Source: Phoronis australis
Taxonomy: Eukaryota; Phoronida; Phoronidae
Assembly (NCBI GenBank): GCA_002633005.1
Contig: NMRA01000811.1
Coordinates: 59,690 to 123,689, forward strand
Reading direction: 5' to 3'
Length of the DNA: 64,000 nt
Shown: positions 61,747 through 64,000 of the stretch, piece after piece
How the letters are laid out: every line of letters starts with the position of its first letter
How positions within the stretch are numbered: position 1 is the stretch's first letter
Program-made: the position numbers and the translations under genes
Notes under the pieces: model-generated
What the model was told of the DNA's origin: nothing
The model's database searches: none
Seen by the model: only the letters and a program-made list of their open reading frames with translations

Positions 61747-64000
61747 CTAACAGGCAAGGGAAGTAATTAGTGTAATCACGGCAAAACTAACAAGGAAATC
61801 TTGGGCCTCTTAAGGCACATATATAGAAGAGACTATATGGTATTTAACTGAAAATCAAAATGGATGAACCCGCCATAAGGTATAAATATATAAAAGAAGA
61901 ATCTACCCTTTTTGGATTTATTTCTAGATGAGGCACCAGTTAACGAAATATACCGGATGTAGCATGGGAACTCTAAACTTTTTTTAACAGGAAACAATTC
62001 TGGTCCTCAAGGCAAGAACAAATTTCATTAGCCAACAAATTCAATCATGTTATTATATCATTTCCACGGGTGTGTGGCGGTACCTAAAATAGTCCCACAA
62101 GGTGTAGGATGTGATGAAAATTGGGATAGACAGATCAAAAGATATATTTCATGGAGTTGTTGACGTTTCAATTTCAGCACTGAGATGATACCCTTAAAAT
62201 CATTTTTACAGCCAGCCTGCACATAGACTGGTTAGGTCACGTCAACGGCACCGACAACCTATGAAAGAATTTTCCCACTTCATTTGAGTTAAAAACTTCA
62301 TGAAACGGATTTTAAGCGCATTAGTTCAGTCGAAGAAACTCAAGCACAAATGATGCTCATTCAAAACAAGTCCAAATATTTTCCAACTTAACTGAATTTA
62401 ATGTGAATTTTTTTTGTTAAATTTTTACTTATGGTGGTACACCACCGACTAAAATGGCCACCGTAATGAGTGACAGCTGTCTCATCGTGGTACTCACTCG
62501 ACTACCGCCATATGCAATGAGGTTCCTGCGGAACCCGTGCACTTTTTGAAAAAAAATAATAGTAAAATATGACAAAGACAAGCAGGCCTGAAAGCCCTGA
62601 ATGTCTCAAATTTTTATACTTTAGTGATGTCTTTCATCCTGTATTCTAAATTTGGGAATGTAAAGGACTTCCTTTAAGCAGGGAGTAAATTAGTCCACAT
62701 GTCTCCAGTACAATTGTTTATTTTTAATGAACTCTTTGTGAGAAAGGATTAGATATATTAATGACGAACGCAAATAGGAGAGTTTTCATGCAAAAAGATA
62801 GAAATCCGTTTCACCACTGATATTATGACAGTAAAGTAATTTCTGTTTGGTGTGTAGGCGAAGACTACTAATCTTAATTATTTCATTTTAGTAAAACGAC
62901 GATAAACGATGGCACTCATTGACAGCCATACTATTCCGATTCACAAAGAAGTTCGCTTTGTTAACGTAACAATAACCTTGCCAAATTCGTTCAGTTGAAG
63001 TACCTCAGTTACGCCCAACCTACTTTAAAACAACTTGAAAATTTTCTAATTTCGTTTCAACAACAGTTTGAAAACTACGCCTTTATAACGCTAGAGGATT
63101 AGACCTTCGAGAATAAATTAAATTCCTAAATGAATAGCGGATTGCATTTATGACAAAACCAGAACCATCGCGAGCGGTTTGCTTCCGTCTGGAATCGAGC
63201 AGAACACGAGGAAAATTGAAATTCAAAACAAAACTGGGTGAATTCAAAACAAACAGATGGCTTGAATAACACATTATGCATTTTCGTGATGTTAATTCGA
63301 TGTCCATGTGTCAGCGGTGAGACATCGTGTTTATTTTTCCAAAAGCATAGCTTTGTTGCTGTTGTCTTACAGTGAATCTCAGAAAAGTGACGAAGAATTG
63401 ATGAGGGCTATTAATGTCGCAAAAGAGTGATGGAGACACAAGATAAATCTTTTTAATGGCTTGTATTCCTGTCGCCTTCTATTCTCGAGTATCCCCGTGT
63501 TTCACTGACAGACGTAAAATAACACCCAAACCAAATTTCAGAAAAGTAATTTTTATAAAAAGGCAGATAAAAGTACCGCCAGAAGGCAGTCCAGTGGCTA
63601 AAAATCATCGCACGCAATGGCGTTATGTCTGTTACGAGTAATTTGCGTAACAATAATTTCCAAAATGCTAAAATTTTGACCAATTACGTGCGATAACAAT
63701 GGATTAACAGTTTGTCACACATCACGTCGTTGGATTGTAACATGCACTGAAAAAAGTGGGGGCCCTTTGTGGTGCACCGCCTATAGACCATGGGCGGCGC
63801 AGCACTGAAAAAAGTGGATGCTATTACCCCCCGTCATCCCCCCTCTCCCCCAACCCCCCACATGTGGAATTTTCAGACGGATAATACGGACAATCTGCCG
63901 TCTCGTGCTCGCACACAGGGTGGCTCAGGGGGGGGGGGGCTCGAACGAGAGAATCAAAAATCCGAAAAAGTTGAAAACGATACAAAAGTCCACTAAAAAG
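61747..64000. other. Upstream of APCDD1 exon, nothing recognised
   Basis: The APCDD1 first exon and promoter may lie here or beyond the window. I could not identify a convincing ATG exon with a donor. A G12 run occurs at 63928-63939. Confidence 0.4.

Noticed and set aside
1-64000. CRISPR arrays, operons or bacterial-type systems
   Set aside because: Spliced metazoan genes throughout; the tandem arrays have no spacer structure.

Overview
The window is metazoan nuclear DNA. Genes are split into many short exons with canonical GT-AG introns, introns carry microsatellites and minisatellites, and coding exons are richer in G+C than the A+T-rich introns. Two genes are recognisable and they converge. 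Positions 52-33508 on the plus strand hold the motor half of an axonemal dynein heavy chain, best matched to DNAH10 (inner-arm I1/f dynein 1-beta class). Positions 44615-61746 on the minus strand hold most of an APCDD1-type Wnt inhibitor. Between them lies an unrecognised repeat-containing reading frame (36202-38577).

Dynein, 52-33508: forty exons join without a frame break into about 2,710 residues, from the start of the AAA1 region to the terminal TAG. They contain the four nucleotide-binding P-loops (AAA1-AAA4), the stalk coiled coils with the microtubule-binding tip, AAA5, AAA6 and the C-terminal domain. The N-terminal tail exons lie upstream of the window. A poly(A) signal follows at 34532. 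Exons 11, 38 and 39 each occur twice.

The duplicated stretches are probably an assembly effect. The window holds three isolated N characters (8019, 31845, 40806), and just after each one the sequence restarts at a point already read 1.3-2.4 kb earlier, with SNP and indel differences. This is what uncollapsed haplotype contigs look like in a very heterozygous genome. Exon 11 is 275 nt, so using both copies would shift the frame.

At several dynein exons the exon-intron boundary itself is tandemly duplicated (exons 3, 16, 24, 32 and 37). This resembles the boundary-spanning 'mirage' minisatellites I recall being described in amphioxus. With the high heterozygosity and roughly 0.5-kb introns it makes a cephalochordate my best guess, but the sequence does not prove it.

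Intergenic region, 33.5-44 kb: the DNAH10 3'UTR, the unknown reading frame (three roughly 100-codon repeats and one in-frame TGA), three copies of a TA-flanked inverted-repeat element, one of them with an internal 23-bp minisatellite, and another terminal-inverted-repeat candidate.

APCDD1, 44-62 kb: three minus-strand exons, about 496 residues, with introns of 3.6 kb and 12 kb. The 3.6-kb intron carries a decayed non-LTR retrotransposon fragment and the 12-kb intron a possible tRNA-derived SINE. I see nothing I can name from 61747 to the end.
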